Assembly (NCBI GenBank): GCA_965153355.1
Contig: OZ231126.1
Span: 39,618,001-39,682,000 of the forward strand
Length of the DNA: 64,000 nt
Reading direction: 5' to 3'
Source: Flaccisagitta enflata
Taxonomy: Eukaryota > Chaetognatha > Sagittoidea > Aphragmophora
Shown: positions 1 to 14,167 of the stretch, piece after piece
Numbering within the stretch: the first letter of the stretch is position 1
How the letters are laid out: each line of letters starts with the position of its first letter
Made by a program: the position numbers and the translations under genes
Notes under the pieces: generated by a model
What the model was told of the DNA's origin: nothing
Database searches by the model: none
The model's input: the letters and a program-made list of their open reading frames with translations, nothing else

Positions 1-452
1 AAGTCGCCGCCGACGCCGCCGATGACGCCATCGCCGGCAAATCTCCGGCTTCGGCGAATTCTTCTTCCACGATCAACTTCAATCGGCAGAATACGACGCA
101 AAAAATGGCGCAATCGCCCAGGACGGCGCCCTCGACGCCGTTATTGACCAAAGAGAGCCAAACTTCTTCTACGACGTTGTCATCGACGTTCGACGAGGAA
201 GCGGATGGCTCTAAGACGCCTCAAGGAGCATCCACAACGCAAGAAACGACAACAACAATAACAAAGGCGCCAACAACGACAATAACAATGGCGCCAACAA
301 CGACAACAGACAAAAGCCCAGTATATGATTCCTTCATCGTTCAAATCGACAGCAGCAACAACGACGACCATGACTGGCCGGAGGATTGGGGAAATTGGGG
401 GGAAGAAGGGGAAGAAGAGCAGGTGTACGACGAAGAGACGGAGGGAACTCAA

Positions 453-483
<31 letters not shown>

Positions 484-555
484 CTTCTTCCTCATCCGCC
501 ACCAAAACGTTGGTTCAACCACCCACGACGGCCCAGAAAAAAATAAACCAACCAA
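1..555 (+). CDS. 3' part of an internal coding exon, Ser/Thr-rich acidic protein (gene starts outside window)
   Basis: The reading frame is open from base 3 to a consensus splice donor (CCAA|GTAAGT) at 556, with no stop upstream of the Met at 105, so that Met is probably internal. The peptide is low complexity: Ala/Asp-rich at first, then Thr-rich repeats (TTTTI, APTTT), an acidic tryptophan cluster (residues DDHDWPEDWGNWGEEGEEE, coded near 355-420), a run of about 14 Ser at 452-495, then a Gln/Lys/Pro stretch. The donor splits the codon after its first base (phase 1). The region is GC-richer than the flanking DNA and ends abruptly in a T-rich, intron-like sequence. No enzyme domain is visible. 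Acidic W-x-x-W clusters of this sort occur in trafficking adaptors and in the tail of SCY1-like pseudokinases, but that is only a weak resemblance and I assign no function. No downstream exon was recognised in the window. Confidence 0.6.
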
Positions 556-561
556 GTAAGT
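556..561 (+). other. Splice donor (GTAAGT)
   Basis: A full consensus GTAAGT follows CCAA exactly where coding character stops. A long T-rich run follows. The upstream frame would otherwise meet a stop at 579. This is the best splice signal seen next to a convincing coding stretch. Confidence 0.6.
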
Positions 562-1172
<611 letters not shown>

Positions 1173-1580
1173 TCCCAATCCATCACGGTCGTAATGGATA
1201 AAGAGATGTACGACGAAAAAATAAGGGCTCTTCTAGATGATCCATCAACCTATAAGAAGCTCATCGCTGACCCCACCAACAGCCACAAGAACACCATCAT
1301 TGCAGCGTTGGCCACCATCAAGGGGTACGTGCCTCAAACCGTCTATTGGCGTCTCTACCCTAACACCAGCCAACCCCCTTTATACTTTGGCAACCCAAAG
1401 ATCCACAAGGAGGGCCTCCCGATGCGTCCCATAGTCTCGGCGCGTAATACCATCTTCAGCGGCCTTACAAAGGAGATGGGTCGCATTCTCTCTCCTCTGG
1501 TTGGCCACACCCAGCACCATCTAAGGGACAGTACCGACCTGAAGAGTAAATTAGAGCACGTGACAATTCCATCCACACAC
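1173..1580 (+). pseudogene. Penelope-like element reverse transcriptase fragment
   Basis: The frame opens after a TGA at 1170-1172 and reads ITVVMDKEMYDEKIRALL, then DPSTYKKLIADPT, then a linker. It then gives QPPLYFGNPKIHKEGLPMRP with IVSARNT, and LSPLVGHTQHHLRDSTDL. This order (VVMDK.. YDEK, YKKL..DPT, PPLY.G.PKIHK.G.P.RPIVS, L..LVG...HH....DL) is the N-terminal and fingers part of a Penelope-like element (PLE) RT. Similarity stops near 1580, before the palm motif with the catalytic aspartates. The frame then runs into AT-rich repeat and stops at 1644-1646. There is no thumb, no GIY-YIG endonuclease and no 5' part, so this is a dead fragment. A conventional non-LTR RT is less likely because the GNPKIHK block is typical of PLEs. 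Confidence 0.8.
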
Positions 1581-1644
1581 TGCCTACATATTAAATATAC
1601 ATTTAAGTATTACTACAAGTATGATGGGTATATATATGTAAAGT

Positions 1645-3140
1645 AAGTATGTATAAGTATGTATGTATATGTATTGATATTGACATTGATAATTTAAAAC
1701 ATTTTGAGATATTATTGAACATTTGTGGAACATTTTGGAGCATTATGGAACATTGTGAACATTATGGAACATTGTGAGCATTGTGGAAATTGGTGTTGTC
1801 AAAATTGGTGTCAGGAAATTGCGTTGTCAAATAAAATTGCGTTGTGGAAATTGGTATTGTAGAAAAATTGCGTTGTGAACGTAAGAGATAGGAAAAGAAA
1901 GGGAGGGAGGAAGAAGTAGCAGAAACAGCAGCATGTATGTGTAAGCATGTTAGTAAGTATATGTAAGCATGTAAAGCATGTGCGCATGTAAGTAGCATGT
2001 ATGTAAGTAAGGTATGTGGCATATACAAAGTATGGTACAAGAAAATGTGTTATGTATGTATGTATATGTATGTATGTATCATATATATAATTATGTAAGT
2101 AAGTATGGCATGTGTGGCAAGTATGTAAGCATGTGGCATGTATAAGTATTGTTAGTATGTAGTAAGTATGTAGTATGTTACATAGTATGAAGTTATGTAG
2201 GCATGTATGTATGTATATGTATGTATGTATATATGTATATGTATATGTATGTATATATGTATGTATATGTATATGTATATATGTATGTGCGTATGGGTGC
2301 ATGTAAGCATGTGCGTATGTAAGTATGTAAGTAAGTATGTAAGTATGTAGTAAGTAAGTATGTAGTATGTTAAGTACGTAGTATGAAGTTATGTAGGTAT
2401 GTATGTATGTAAGTGCGTAGGTTATGTATATGTATGTATGTATGTATGTATGTATATGTATATGTATATATGTGTATGTATATGTATGTATACATATGTA
2501 AGTATGTATAAGTATGTATGTACGTATGTAAACATGTGGGCATGTATGTAAGTAAGTATGTAAGTGTGTAATTATGTAAGTATATGTATGTATGTATGTA
2601 TGTATGAATGTATGTATGTACATGTATGTATGTATATGTATGTGTATGTATGTATGTATGTAACTATGTAACTATGTATATATGTATGTGTGTATGTATG
2701 TATGTACGTATGTACATAAAGACACTAATGTAATGTTGTATAAGGATATAAGAATGAAGTATGTATATGTAAATATAGTAGTATATGCATATGTATATGT
2801 ATATGAAGACATGTATGTATGTACGTATGTGTATGTGCTGCACGTATGTATGTAAGTAAGCATTACTTTTTTACATGTATGTATATTGTATATGTAGTAT
2901 GTAAGTAAATATGTAAGTATGTATATATCTAAGTATGTATGTATGTAAGTATGTAAGTATGTAAGTATGTAAGTATGTAAGTATGTAAGTATGTAAGTAT
3001 GTAAGTATGTAAGTATGTAAGTATGTAATTATGTAAGTAAGTATGTAAGTATGTAGTAAGTATGTATGTAGTATGTTAAGTATGTAGTATGAAGTTATGT
3101 AGTTGTGTGTAGTATGAAGTTGTGTAGTTTTGTGTAACTT
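1645..3140. repeat. Degenerate (GTAT)n/(GTAA)n tetranucleotide tract
   Basis: About 1.4 kb of GTATGTATATGTAAGTATGT-type sequence. It starts with an imperfect AACATTGTGG-type repeat (about 1690-1880) and is cleanest at 2930-3030 (GTAAGTAT repeated). The minus strand reads as a 270-codon Tyr/Ile/His/Thr frame (YIHTYIHTY), which is a repeat artefact. Confidence 0.9.
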
Positions 3141-5020
3141 AGCACGCGACTGTTGGCCTGTTGGGCTTGTTTCTTTAAATCAAGAATTGAATATTTAAAG
3201 AAAATCTAAGAAACTATTTACAGTAGAAACCCTTGTTCATACGTTCACACTTGCTACTTGATACTTAACTATGTAAGATAAGTGGAAGTATGTTGCATGA
3301 CTATGAAACCGGAAAATGTGCTTAGAACTTAGTTTATTGTAATAAACAGCCTAGAAGCAAAGCCTGGTCAATAAGAGGATTAGAATGGGATAAACACTGT
3401 TACACACATTTCACACTGTCAGTTAAACATATTAGTTTCTAACACCAAGATCATTTTCAGTCACTAACCTTCTGCAAGTGAGAACAGAATCGATTAAAAA
3501 AAAAAAGAATTTAAACAAAACAAATCAATGACGGAAATCTTACAGGAAGAGGAATTCATTTGTTTATCTTTTTGAGATCCTCAAAAGACTTTGAATCAGA
3601 AATTGCCAATTGGCACAAAACAGAATAAATGTTCCGCTATCGAAAAATGATGAGTAAGAAAAGCCAAACGAGTCTCAAACCTCAAAATGATTGTAGATCG
3701 AGAAGATAAAAAAGAAAAAAAATTGGCAACTTCCTTTGGGTCTTAATTTGGCTCTTATTCTAATCTTTCACACAACTCACAAGGTTGTGCCAATGATATT
3801 TCTATCACGATATTGTTATTAAGCATTACAGCCATATACACCGCTAGGATGCATGTGGGCATTTATAAGTTGTTTGCCAAGCGTGCAGGGCCAGGGGTAT
3901 CGAAGTGCCAGGGGGTAAAGGGTAGCCTCATAATGCAGATGGACGTGGAAATATCCAAGCGTCGTGATTTCACCGGTTGTTTTTTACGTACCCGGCTACA
4001 GGTAGCCTTCGTCTCCCTTTTCGCTGAGCATCAGAATTATTCGTCACCACAAAAAGCACAAAAATCCAAAACAGCTGAGAAAAACTCATTTTTGAGGTTT
4101 CTTTGTTTTTGAGAATTTCTTTAAGAGATAAAAAAAAAAATCACGATTTTTTTTTATTCAGTTCGCGAGTGTTTTCCCGTTGCCTGATTTGTTTCCAACA
4201 AATTTCTTACGCTATCGCTTTTATTTATATGCAAACTATTTCCTTGATTTACGTTTCTTATTATTTTGAAAGGAGAGTAGCTGATTGAGCGCGTCTTGTT
4301 TTTTTTTAACACTTTTTTTTTTAACCTTTTCGAGTGTCGATGAATTCTCTAATTTTCGTTGTATTGTCTTTTTTTTCACATACTCGAAATATATGTTGTT
4401 TTTTTTTTACTCGGCTCCTTGACTTGACAACGAATTGATTTCGACGCGTGTGTCTTTTTTTCTTCTTTTTTTTGCCGATTTTGTGTCGATTTTTCTTTCA
4501 AGTGGCGAAAAAGAGTCAATTTCTGCGCTTTTGATTGAGATCGAAGTCTCACTAAAAGATTCTTCCTTTTTTCCCCGTTCCTTCTTGATTTTTTCAACGC
4601 GTTCTTCTTTCTTTCTCCTCCTTTCCTTTTTTTTCCGCGCCGTTTTACTTAATTTTCATTTACCTTTTGTTCTCTTTTTTCTAAATCATTATTTTATGGA
4701 TCGCAGATTATCTTTTTAAGAGATGGTTCAGACGCAGTCGTGGGCAATAAATGGCGTTATCGTAGGCTATTGTTGGCGTGACTGATGTGAGTTGTTAGTT
4801 AGCGTTGACTAGAGTTACCGATGACGTTGTTGACAAGAGTCACTAGATTCGTTGTCAACATTTGTTGACGCACTAATTGGGGAAAGTAAAAGGTCATGGG
4901 TCGCAGTTGGATGCAGTGGGATGCGATAATTGGTAATTATCATTCCTCGTAAATCGCAATTTTCAATTTTTGACTTTCACAATTTCTAGCGGGTTCAGTG
5001 GCGATTCGCATAAATCCGTG
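3141..5020. other. Unassigned AT-rich DNA
   Basis: No ORF with recognisable domain content. 4290-4690 is unusually T-rich on the plus strand with many T7-T9 runs. A 99-codon frame at 3813-4112 has no family features. Confidence 0.5.
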
Positions 5021-5400
5021 AATATTAGGATGAATGTATCGAGGTTGTATTTGTTAGATCGATTGTGCCGTGCTTTGAGGACCAAGTGGGTGCAAGTTTT
5101 GTTGTTATTGAATCATTTGAGGTTGTCGAAGTAGAAGACGATGAAGAGGTTGAAGGTGACAAAGGTGACAAAGGTAGCGGAGGAAGTGACGAGGGAGGCA
5201 AGTTATTGTCACCGAAATTTCGATTTCCTCCGAAGCCAAGTTTCTTCGAATTTCTTTGCCAATCAAATCGAATTTCTTTGATAACGAGAAAAACTTTTCG
5301 ATTTGCAAATTCTCGATTTTTCTTTCTTTTTACGACGAGTTTCAATGTTTCGGTTTTGATTCTGCCTGTTTTTGCATTTATCATTATTTTCATTGGTGTA
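5020..5400. other. Open frames of uncertain status on both strands
   Basis: Minus strand 5025-5393 reads a Pro/Ser/Thr-rich tail (LPPSSLPPLPLSPLSPSTSS) ending ...TTSIHSS at a stop. The plus strand of the same DNA reads an acidic stretch (FEVVEVEDDEEVEGDKGDKG) followed by a hydrophobic segment. Sequence alone does not show which is real, if either. The minus-strand composition resembles the low-complexity exon at the window start. No homology is recognised. Confidence 0.15.
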
Positions 5401-6960
5401 TATGTTGGTTTGCTTATTTTTCTTCTTTTTTCCCCTTCCTTTTCTCACTCCCTTATTCAGTTTTGGATCTCTGAGAATGATCCGTTTTACCGTATTTCGT
5501 AAGCAGGATGTGTACAAATCGCAGAGATTAAGTGGGGAAACAGATCGTTTGGTTATTATTATGTTTTAGTTTTAGTGTCCGCCTGCCAGAGAATAAATAA
5601 GTAAATCTCTTTGTCGCGATCCAACGACCTCGAAATACATGACATAGCAAGTCTTTTTTGGAACGATTTTTCTGCAGTGAATTACACTCAAGGACGAGTT
5701 AAGAGTTTGTCGATGATGATAAAATCGATGAGTATATAACGTAGGAATCCAACGAAATGTATAAGTTAAGAGGCAAAAAAGTATGGGAGTTTATGGCCGT
5801 CAATGAGAATTGGTCGTGAAAATTAATTTGCCAATGGTTTTGAACATAAATATGAGTTTGTCCGTTAATTGTGGTTTTCTCTTTATTAAAAAAGATTTTC
5901 ACACACAAGAACTGGACGCAAAATACTCGAAATTCAAGATGATCCTTTCGTACTCACGGAGACCAAAGAAAAAGCCGATAAAGAGGAGGAGGAGGAGGAG
6001 GAGTAGAGGAAGGAAGAAGAAGAAGAATAAGAAGAGACGGAGAGTGAGGATGAGGCGACGGAGAGGAGGAGAAGACGGAGGTTGAGGAGGAGGCCGCTTA
6101 ACGAGTGAGAGACTAAGAGGTTGAAGAGGAAGGGTGGCATAGGGGAAGGGGGTCGGGGTTCAGGGTTCAATCAAAACTAGGGAAAGGCTTGTTTGTTTGG
6201 GCAGGGGCAAAGCGATTGGCAAATTTGGTGGGGCGAACGCCATCTTATTTTTTGGGCAAGGCGTTTTGATCGATGGTGAAGGCGTAGAATGGTTGGCTTC
6301 TGTGATGAGGCCGAGTCTGCCACTCAAACCAATTCTCAAATAATTGAACTTGAACTTGAACTTACGTGACATGATTAAGGGTAGTGTGTTTTTTACCCTT
6401 TTTCCTGCGAGTCCAAAGCCTCGGCTGAGGTACAACACTTTATATCTTGTTTGTCTTTTATTGTCCTTTATTGTCTTTCCCTTTCCTCATTGCCAACATT
6501 ATCACACTTCTAAAAACTGATGCAAAAGCATAGTAGAGTAGTTTTAAGGAACGTAGAAGAGATAAGTGTTGTTTTCTTCGTCGAGTTTCTTCTCAAAAAT
6601 GCAAATTGCCAACGATTGCACATTCTCTTTGATAGAGAAAAGCGTGGTATTCACTTTTACAATCTCTCAAGTGTTTCAAACATTGTGTTGTAATTGCGAC
6701 GTAGATTTTCGAGAAATTCAAAGCATTAAGTATTATTTTGGAACACGCACGCATACAGGCATTCATGCACGCACCCATCCCCCTCCCCACCCCCACCCCC
6801 GACACACACAAACAGTTATACATGTGTGTATTTGTTTCCTTGTGTCCACTTCTTTTCCATAATTGTCTGTTTCGGGAGAAAGATCGGCTGACGCATCTCT
6901 ACTAAAAACAAAATACGATGGACCAAATATATATTTTACCGACTTGTGAATGGTACGTAC
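5401..6960. other. Unassigned DNA with a purine-rich patch
   Basis: No recognisable gene. 5980-6130 is strongly purine-rich on the plus strand (GAGGAGGAGG and GAAGAAGAAG). 6775-6805 is C-rich with CA repeats. The rest is mixed AT-rich sequence. Confidence 0.5.
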
Positions 6961-7125
<165 letters not shown>

Positions 7126-7275
7126 CGTAAACTATAGATCATAATATTTTTCTTCATTTGGTCGAACGTTATGTTGTCGGTAGTTGTTACAACCTACAGA
7201 AAACGAAAGTTAAGATTATGCCTTTGGTCAATTCTTATCATAAGAAGAAAAGGCGTAACGTTTCACAAAGGGATC

Positions 7276-7407
<132 letters not shown>

Positions 7408-7677
7408 GTAGCTATTTTGGGGATTCGGCAACTAACGCACCTACCTAAGGTTCACCTCTGTGTAACGGACCAACAGTTGCATGACATAAATCACGGTTAG
7501 TTCCTTTTAAAGCTGGGAAAAGAGAGAAGGGGAGAGGAGTGGGGGTAGCGAAATCGGGGTAGCAAAATCGGGGGAGTAGAGAATTAGCAGAGAATTAGCA
7601 GGAAAGAAAGTAGGTACGAAAGAACAGGACAGAGGATCAAATGATGAAAATACTTGGACAAGAAGACAGGGAAGAGA

Positions 7678-7882
7678 ACAGGGCCGGAAACACGGCTACC
7701 CCAGTCGCGTGCGGGTGGGCCATAATTGAGGTCACTTGATCATTTGGACAGGAGCAGCAAGGCCAAAGACCGCAAAAAGAAAAAAAACCAAAACAAATTA
7801 GTGTGACGGACGGACGGACGGACGGACGGACGGACAGACGGACGAACGGACAAAGCGGAGTCGCGTAGCACGCGTCTAAAAA
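7678..7882 (+). mobile_element. Family S (SINE-like) copy, near complete
   Basis: Leader ACAGGGCCGGAAACACGGCT, CCCCAGTCGCGTGCGGGTGG box, GGTCACTTGATCATTTGG segment, then a (GACG)-type core (7804-7850) and terminal hairpin AGTCGCGTAGCACGCGtCT followed by A's. The same blocks, in the same order, recur many times in the window. Confidence 0.75.
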
Positions 7883-8025
7883 GAAAACGTGCAAGTTGTC
7901 AAGGGAATGGGAAAGTATGGCTCCTGTTAGCGAATTTTTCCACAGCAAATACTCAACCCGTCTGAAGGATGTTTACTTATTGAACGTTGTTTAGGACAAA
8001 AACGGAAACTCGTTTTGTTGAAGAA

Positions 8026-8212
8026 AGCGGGGGGGGGGGGGGAGGTGACAAAGGAGGGTGGAACATTTGCAGCCGAGTGGGATCGGCAAAACGTTTTCCT
8101 TGGAAAACCCCAGATGATAACGAAGAGGAACCAAGTTGGTTACCAAGTTGTCGCAAATTAAAGAGGCATTTTGTCATAATCCGTTTAACCCCCCCCCCGC
8201 CCCCCCCCCCCA
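8026..8212. repeat. Paired poly-G and poly-C runs
   Basis: A run of about 13-14 G (near 8030-8043) and a C-rich run interrupted by one G (near 8190-8212), about 150 bp apart, are complementary and could pair. They give mirror-image frames with Gly and Pro runs, not genes. Confidence 0.7.
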
Positions 8213-8538
8213 TCCGGATTTAAGGAATATCCAGGCTGGAAAGATTTGTTTCAAAATAATCAGAAATCCCCATTTCCTCGATCCTCATAGAGTTAATAAA
8301 ATCTCTTCTCGTAGTGATGAGGAATATCCTCCTTTTCCTTCTACTCCTCCTCATCATCCTCCTCCTTTTCCTCCTCCTTAAACTACTTGTCTCTCCTTTG
8401 GCCAGAAATTGCGTCGCGTGTTGAAATTCTTGAAAAAGAAATGTCTGAAATGATGCTGAGGTGATCATTAATGGCTATTCACAACAACGCGATGGTCATG
8501 GAAGGCCCACGGGTTGCTATATGGGGGTATTAATTAGA

Positions 8539-8643
<105 letters not shown>

Positions 8644-8676
8644 CATTGAATGAATAAAAGAAGCCAGGTTTGTGTG

Positions 8677-8788
8677 AAAACAAGGCCGGTTAAAAGGCTA
8701 CCCCCGTCCTGTGTGAGTCGACAGGGGCAGTGGTAGAGAAGGTCACTTGGGCATTTGGGTAGGCAGTGAGCCAAAAAAAAAAAAAGTA
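8677..8788 (+). mobile_element. Family S copy, 5' part only
   Basis: AAAACAAGGCCGGTTAAAAG leader, CCCCGTCCTGTGTGAGTCGA box, GGTCACTTGGGCATTTGGGT segment, then an A13 run. No tetranucleotide core or terminal hairpin follows. Confidence 0.65.
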
Positions 8789-8808
8789 AATAGTCCCAAA
8801 TGCGTTAG

Positions 8809-9236
8809 ATGGTCAGCGGTACCCGTGCCCTGTTTGTGATGGAAATTGAGGGAGGGAGCGGGGAAGCGGCGCCTATGCTTTTTCACATGGGGAAATTTCT
8901 CCTTTCTCTTCTCCTTACAGTGGTTGGTATTTGGGCCTTTGGGCTGAATCAGGCAGAATCTGACTGATTTTTGCCAAATTTGGCCGGATTAGGCTGAATT
9001 TGGCCAATTTTGGTCAAATTTTACTGAATTCAATCAAATAGGGCCAAATCTGGCAGAATTTGGCAAAATGAGGCAGGATTTGGCAAAATTAGGCAGATTT
9101 GACAGAGTTTGATGGAATCGGTGGAATTTGGGTCCCAAGGCCTAAGGAGGAGGGGGGGGTAATGTAGGAGGAGGAGAAATTTCCCCCCGATGTGAAAGCG
9201 TAAGTCATCGGCCCCTTCGGGGTCGCTACCCAAAAG
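8809..9236 (+). mobile_element. Family P palindromic repeat
   Basis: The leader ATGGTCAGCGGTACCCGTGC is followed by an arm with TGCTTTTTCACATGGGGAAA and TTTCTCC. A degenerate ~11-bp repeat core (GGCCAAATTTGGC/AGGCAGAATT types, 8940-9115) comes next. The inverted second arm has GGAGAAATTTCCCCCC, GATGTGAAAGCGTAAGTCAT and CGGCCCCTTCGGGG. The leader and both arms recur at 13.8, 21.7 and 33.8 kb. Confidence 0.7.
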
Positions 9237-9312
9237 GGAACTGGCGGACCAACAGACCAACAGACCGACGGACCGACATAACGGGGTGTAGAGTCGCGTA
9301 GCATGTAACGGA
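9237..9312 (+). mobile_element. Family S 3' part (core + terminal hairpin)
   Basis: GGACCAACAGACCAACAGAC and GACGGACCGAC core, then GGGGTGTAGAGTCGCGTAGC. It abuts the P copy upstream, so this is a composite. Confidence 0.6.
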
Positions 9313-9510
9313 AAGACAAAAAAAAAAATGATATAGAACAAGAAAGTCAATTAAAATTGATTTTTGTATTGATAGATGGGTGGTCAGTTTTTCATTAAAG
9401 GAAAGCTGAGGAGCATCAAAAGAAACACAGACGCTCCTGAGCCATTTAGAGTAGAAGAAGGGGGAGATTATAGCTTTGGAAATAAAATCCAGATTCGGGA
9501 GTTTTTATCT

Positions 9511-9709
<199 letters not shown>

Positions 9710-9789
9710 CTTCCAAACTTCAACTGGGGAGGTCGCAATTTCAACAAGCAGCTGCAAAACAACGCAAAATGCAGAAAATACAAAAGTAA

Positions 9790-10009
<220 letters not shown>

Positions 10010-10139
10010 AATAAGACAGAAAAATGGAGAAAGTTGTTCCCGCCGCAGGTAGGATGATGGCGGTACCAGATTATGTGAATTAAGTGAAAATCGAGTCTTA
10101 GCGGGGGTTTTTCTGCTCGCCAACACACTTTCAAAACAT

Positions 10140-10912
10140 GTATATTTGGATCTGAATTTCCCATTACCCCCTTCCCATCATAACTCTCGCCTTATCCCCA
10201 TCTTCCTTCCTGTCCCTCCCCTAGAAGATAATCTATATACCCTTCTCATTTTACTCAGTCCCTTACCACCATCCATATCTCCCAACTTTCTACCACTCCC
10301 ACTTTACTACACCCGCCCCTACCTATTGTCCTATAACCGTACTGCATCTGGACTTCTTTTGTTTTCCGATACTCCTTTACCCTACCCATCCCCTGCCTCT
10401 ATTCCTCTCATCATTCCACAAAATCTTCTCCGACTACCCATCCCCACAACTCTTCTTTCTCCATGAGGGTCGGTAAATGAAGTTTCATTTAACCCACGAG
10501 TGATCCCAGAGGGGCAGCAAAGGTAATAACTCGTCAAGGAATCCTTTCTTTTATTTAACCATTCTTTTAAACAAATGAGGTTTTTGTTTGATTTTTGCCC
10601 CCTGATCGTTTTGCCTCATTTTACACGTTCTCATCCAATTGGACCCTAAAATTAAAATCACGCCGTCGCTTTCCGTGGGGGTTTAGGTTAAGAAAAAGAA
10701 AAAAAGAAACCCCCGCAAAACGATGACGATCGATGACCCCCGCAAATCAATGACTGTATTTCACCCCTTGCGTCTTGAGAAGTGAATATCTGCGAAACAC
10801 CTCCTCAGTTAGATACTACTAATAAAATAAGATGGCATAAATTCGTTTTGTGAGAACTGGAAAGAGTTTCTTCAAATGAAGCACAAAGCCCAGAAGTTTT
10901 TAGTTGCGGACA
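10140..10912. other. Pyrimidine-rich block then unassigned DNA
   Basis: 10146-10466 is strikingly pyrimidine-rich on the plus strand (CCCTACCCATCCC style) and open for 106 codons with a Leu/Pro/Ser/Ile composition of no family character. Near 10709-10755 ACCCCCGCAAA occurs twice next to CGATGA-type repeats. No gene recognised. Confidence 0.5.
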
Positions 10913-11020
10913 CTCTATAAGAGGCTTTGTCCGTCCGTTGGTCTGTTGGTCCGTTGGTCCATTGGTCTGTTGGTCCATTGGTCCGTCGGTCCGTGAGCAC
11001 GAGTCCGTCCGTCCGCAACG
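10913..11020 (-). mobile_element. Tetranucleotide-core fragment related to family S
   Basis: TATAAGAGGCTTTGTCCGTC start followed by GGTC/TTGGTCCG repeats. The same start occurs at 28738 and, inverted, near 15186, so these form a recognisable subgroup. Confidence 0.55.
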
Positions 11021-11430
11021 ATATTGTGACCCCGCGTCACTTGTTTATCGACTACTTCAGATTTTGTCATAAGATGAGGAAAATGGTGTCGGAATCTGTG
11101 TATGAACTATCTACTCTACAAAAGATATGGAGAACGACCTTTTTTATTTGATCGTAATGCTTTGAAGTACAAGAAATCCATTTAAATCTTAGATCATCGA
11201 AGATTTTAAATAGAGCTTTTATTTGTCGCCAATCTCACATCTCTAGCTCGATTTCTTTAGACAGTAATGGAAAGACTCAGAAGGAATCATTTCCTAGTTT
11301 TAAAAGATGCATTACCACAATGTACCCATTGACTTCAAATAAATGTCAATTCTTAACAATATAAGCAAGGAGACTGGTCTAGAATAAAACGATGAGTTTA
11401 AATCTTTCAAACGGTCACTGACTTTCTTTT

Positions 11431-11605
11431 AGCCGCGTGGTACGCGACTCTTCACCCCGCTTTGTCCGTCCGTCGGTCCATAACACCTTTTTTTGCGGTT
11501 TTTGCCTCACTGCTCCTGCCAAAATGATCTAAGTAGTGACCTCAAATACGGCCCCTGCCTACCCGCACACGACTGGGGTAGTTGGTATCCGGTCTTGCTT
11601 CTCAA
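11431..11605 (-). mobile_element. Family S copy, full length
   Basis: Read on the minus strand: the AAGCAAGACCGGATACCAAC leader, CCCCAGTCGTGTGCGGGTAG box, GTCACTACTTAGATCATTTT segment, short GGAC core, and terminal hairpin AGTCGCGTACCACGCGGCT. The core is shorter than in other copies. Confidence 0.75.
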
Positions 11606-12223
11606 ACATGGATGATATAAGGGGAAATAAAAGGAGCCTTTTTTTGAAATTTTTGTAGTGAAATTTCTTTTTTTCTTTCGTCATTCATAGACGTTCAAAA
11701 CATGACAATACTAAACAACATCCATGACTGTAAGCCAGCCATTCAAAATCTAGCTTTTGAGTTGTTTCAGGAGTTCTTAGCTCAATTTGTAAAGAAATTA
11801 CGACGGTTTACTTAAAATTTGTCCTTCGAGAACTGTGATGGAAAATCTATTCTCCCACATCCGTTTTGATACATTCTAACATTCATCTTAATTTTCATAT
11901 AGACTCCAAATTACCAGTGACCATCATGAAAAAAAGAATGGCGTTACCATCTCATAGACACTTCAGCAACATACAGTGTTCAGTCTTAAGACGGATATTC
12001 TGATCGCTACTCTTCCACCAATTTGATATTCAAAGAAATGAATTGTTATCTACGGAATAGGAACCTCTATCGTGTTGGGGCGCTTTTTGCTTTCATAACG
12101 ATTTGATTTTGAATCAGTTTCCTTCAACTTGAGGAAAATGAGACTCGATTACGAACAGATCACTCCAAATAAAGGGATATCGATATCAATGACATAAGGG
12201 CTGAGTGAAAACTGATACATCAA
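11606..12223. other. Unassigned AT-rich DNA
   Basis: No ORF, repeat unit or RNA gene recognised. Confidence 0.5.
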
Positions 12224-12225
12224 AA

Positions 12226-13480
<1,255 letters not shown>

Positions 13481-13837
13481 TGAGAGGTCTCCGAATCCGC
13501 CATCAAACGACTGTTTTAGAGGCGCCCTTGTTTGTATCTTTTTGGTAGGCCATGTCCGTCCATTGGTTAATTGGTCGTTTTTCTTTTCTTGGATTTTAAC
13601 ACCTCTGCCTCTGGCAGCTGTTATACTTGAGTGATTTTCAAAGGCCATGTCTCTCCATTGATAGGCGGATTTGCTAGTTGTAATTCTTTATCAACCATTG
13701 GAGGCATCTTCATACTATGCATACTTAACCATTAAATGACCATCTATAGATTTACCCTCCTATCGCTTTATGATATCACGACCACATTCTGATGAACATG
13801 TGTAATGATGATAAGGTTTGGCATTTTACACTTTTTT

Positions 13838-14068
13838 GGGCAGCGGCCCCGAAGGGGACGAAGTCCTGTAGAACACAGGGGGACTTGTGTTGGACACATA
13901 GGTCCAGATTTCAGACCTGAGAGGGCCTGGGGGACAGATGGACAGACGGACGGACAAACAAAAGTCCCCCTGTATTCTACAGGACTTTGTCCCCTTCGGG
14001 GCCACTGCCCTGCTTCCTCTCACTCCATTTCACAATCATGCAAACCAGGGCAACGGGTATCGCTGACC
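13838..14068 (-). mobile_element. Family P palindromic repeat
   Basis: Inverted arms of about 46 bp at 13838-13884 and 13963-14010 (GGGCAGCGGCCCCGAAGGGG, CCTGTAGAACACAGGGGGAC, and the complement) flank a core with GGACAGACGGACGG. The family leader follows on the minus strand, ending GGTATCGCTGACC at about 14068. A T6 run precedes the first arm, as at 21.7 kb. Confidence 0.75.
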
Positions 14069-14167
14069 ATATCTTGCCCTTGGGCGACCTTTTTCAAGAT
14101 ACCATCCCCAGTTGCCCATCTAATGGTAGTTTGGGCTAAAATCCATCAACAACTTGAACATATATTT

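Noticed and set aside
1811-2623. 270-codon minus-strand frame rich in Tyr-Ile-His-Thr
   Set aside because: It is the GTAT tetranucleotide tract read in frame. No non-repetitive coding segment is attached.
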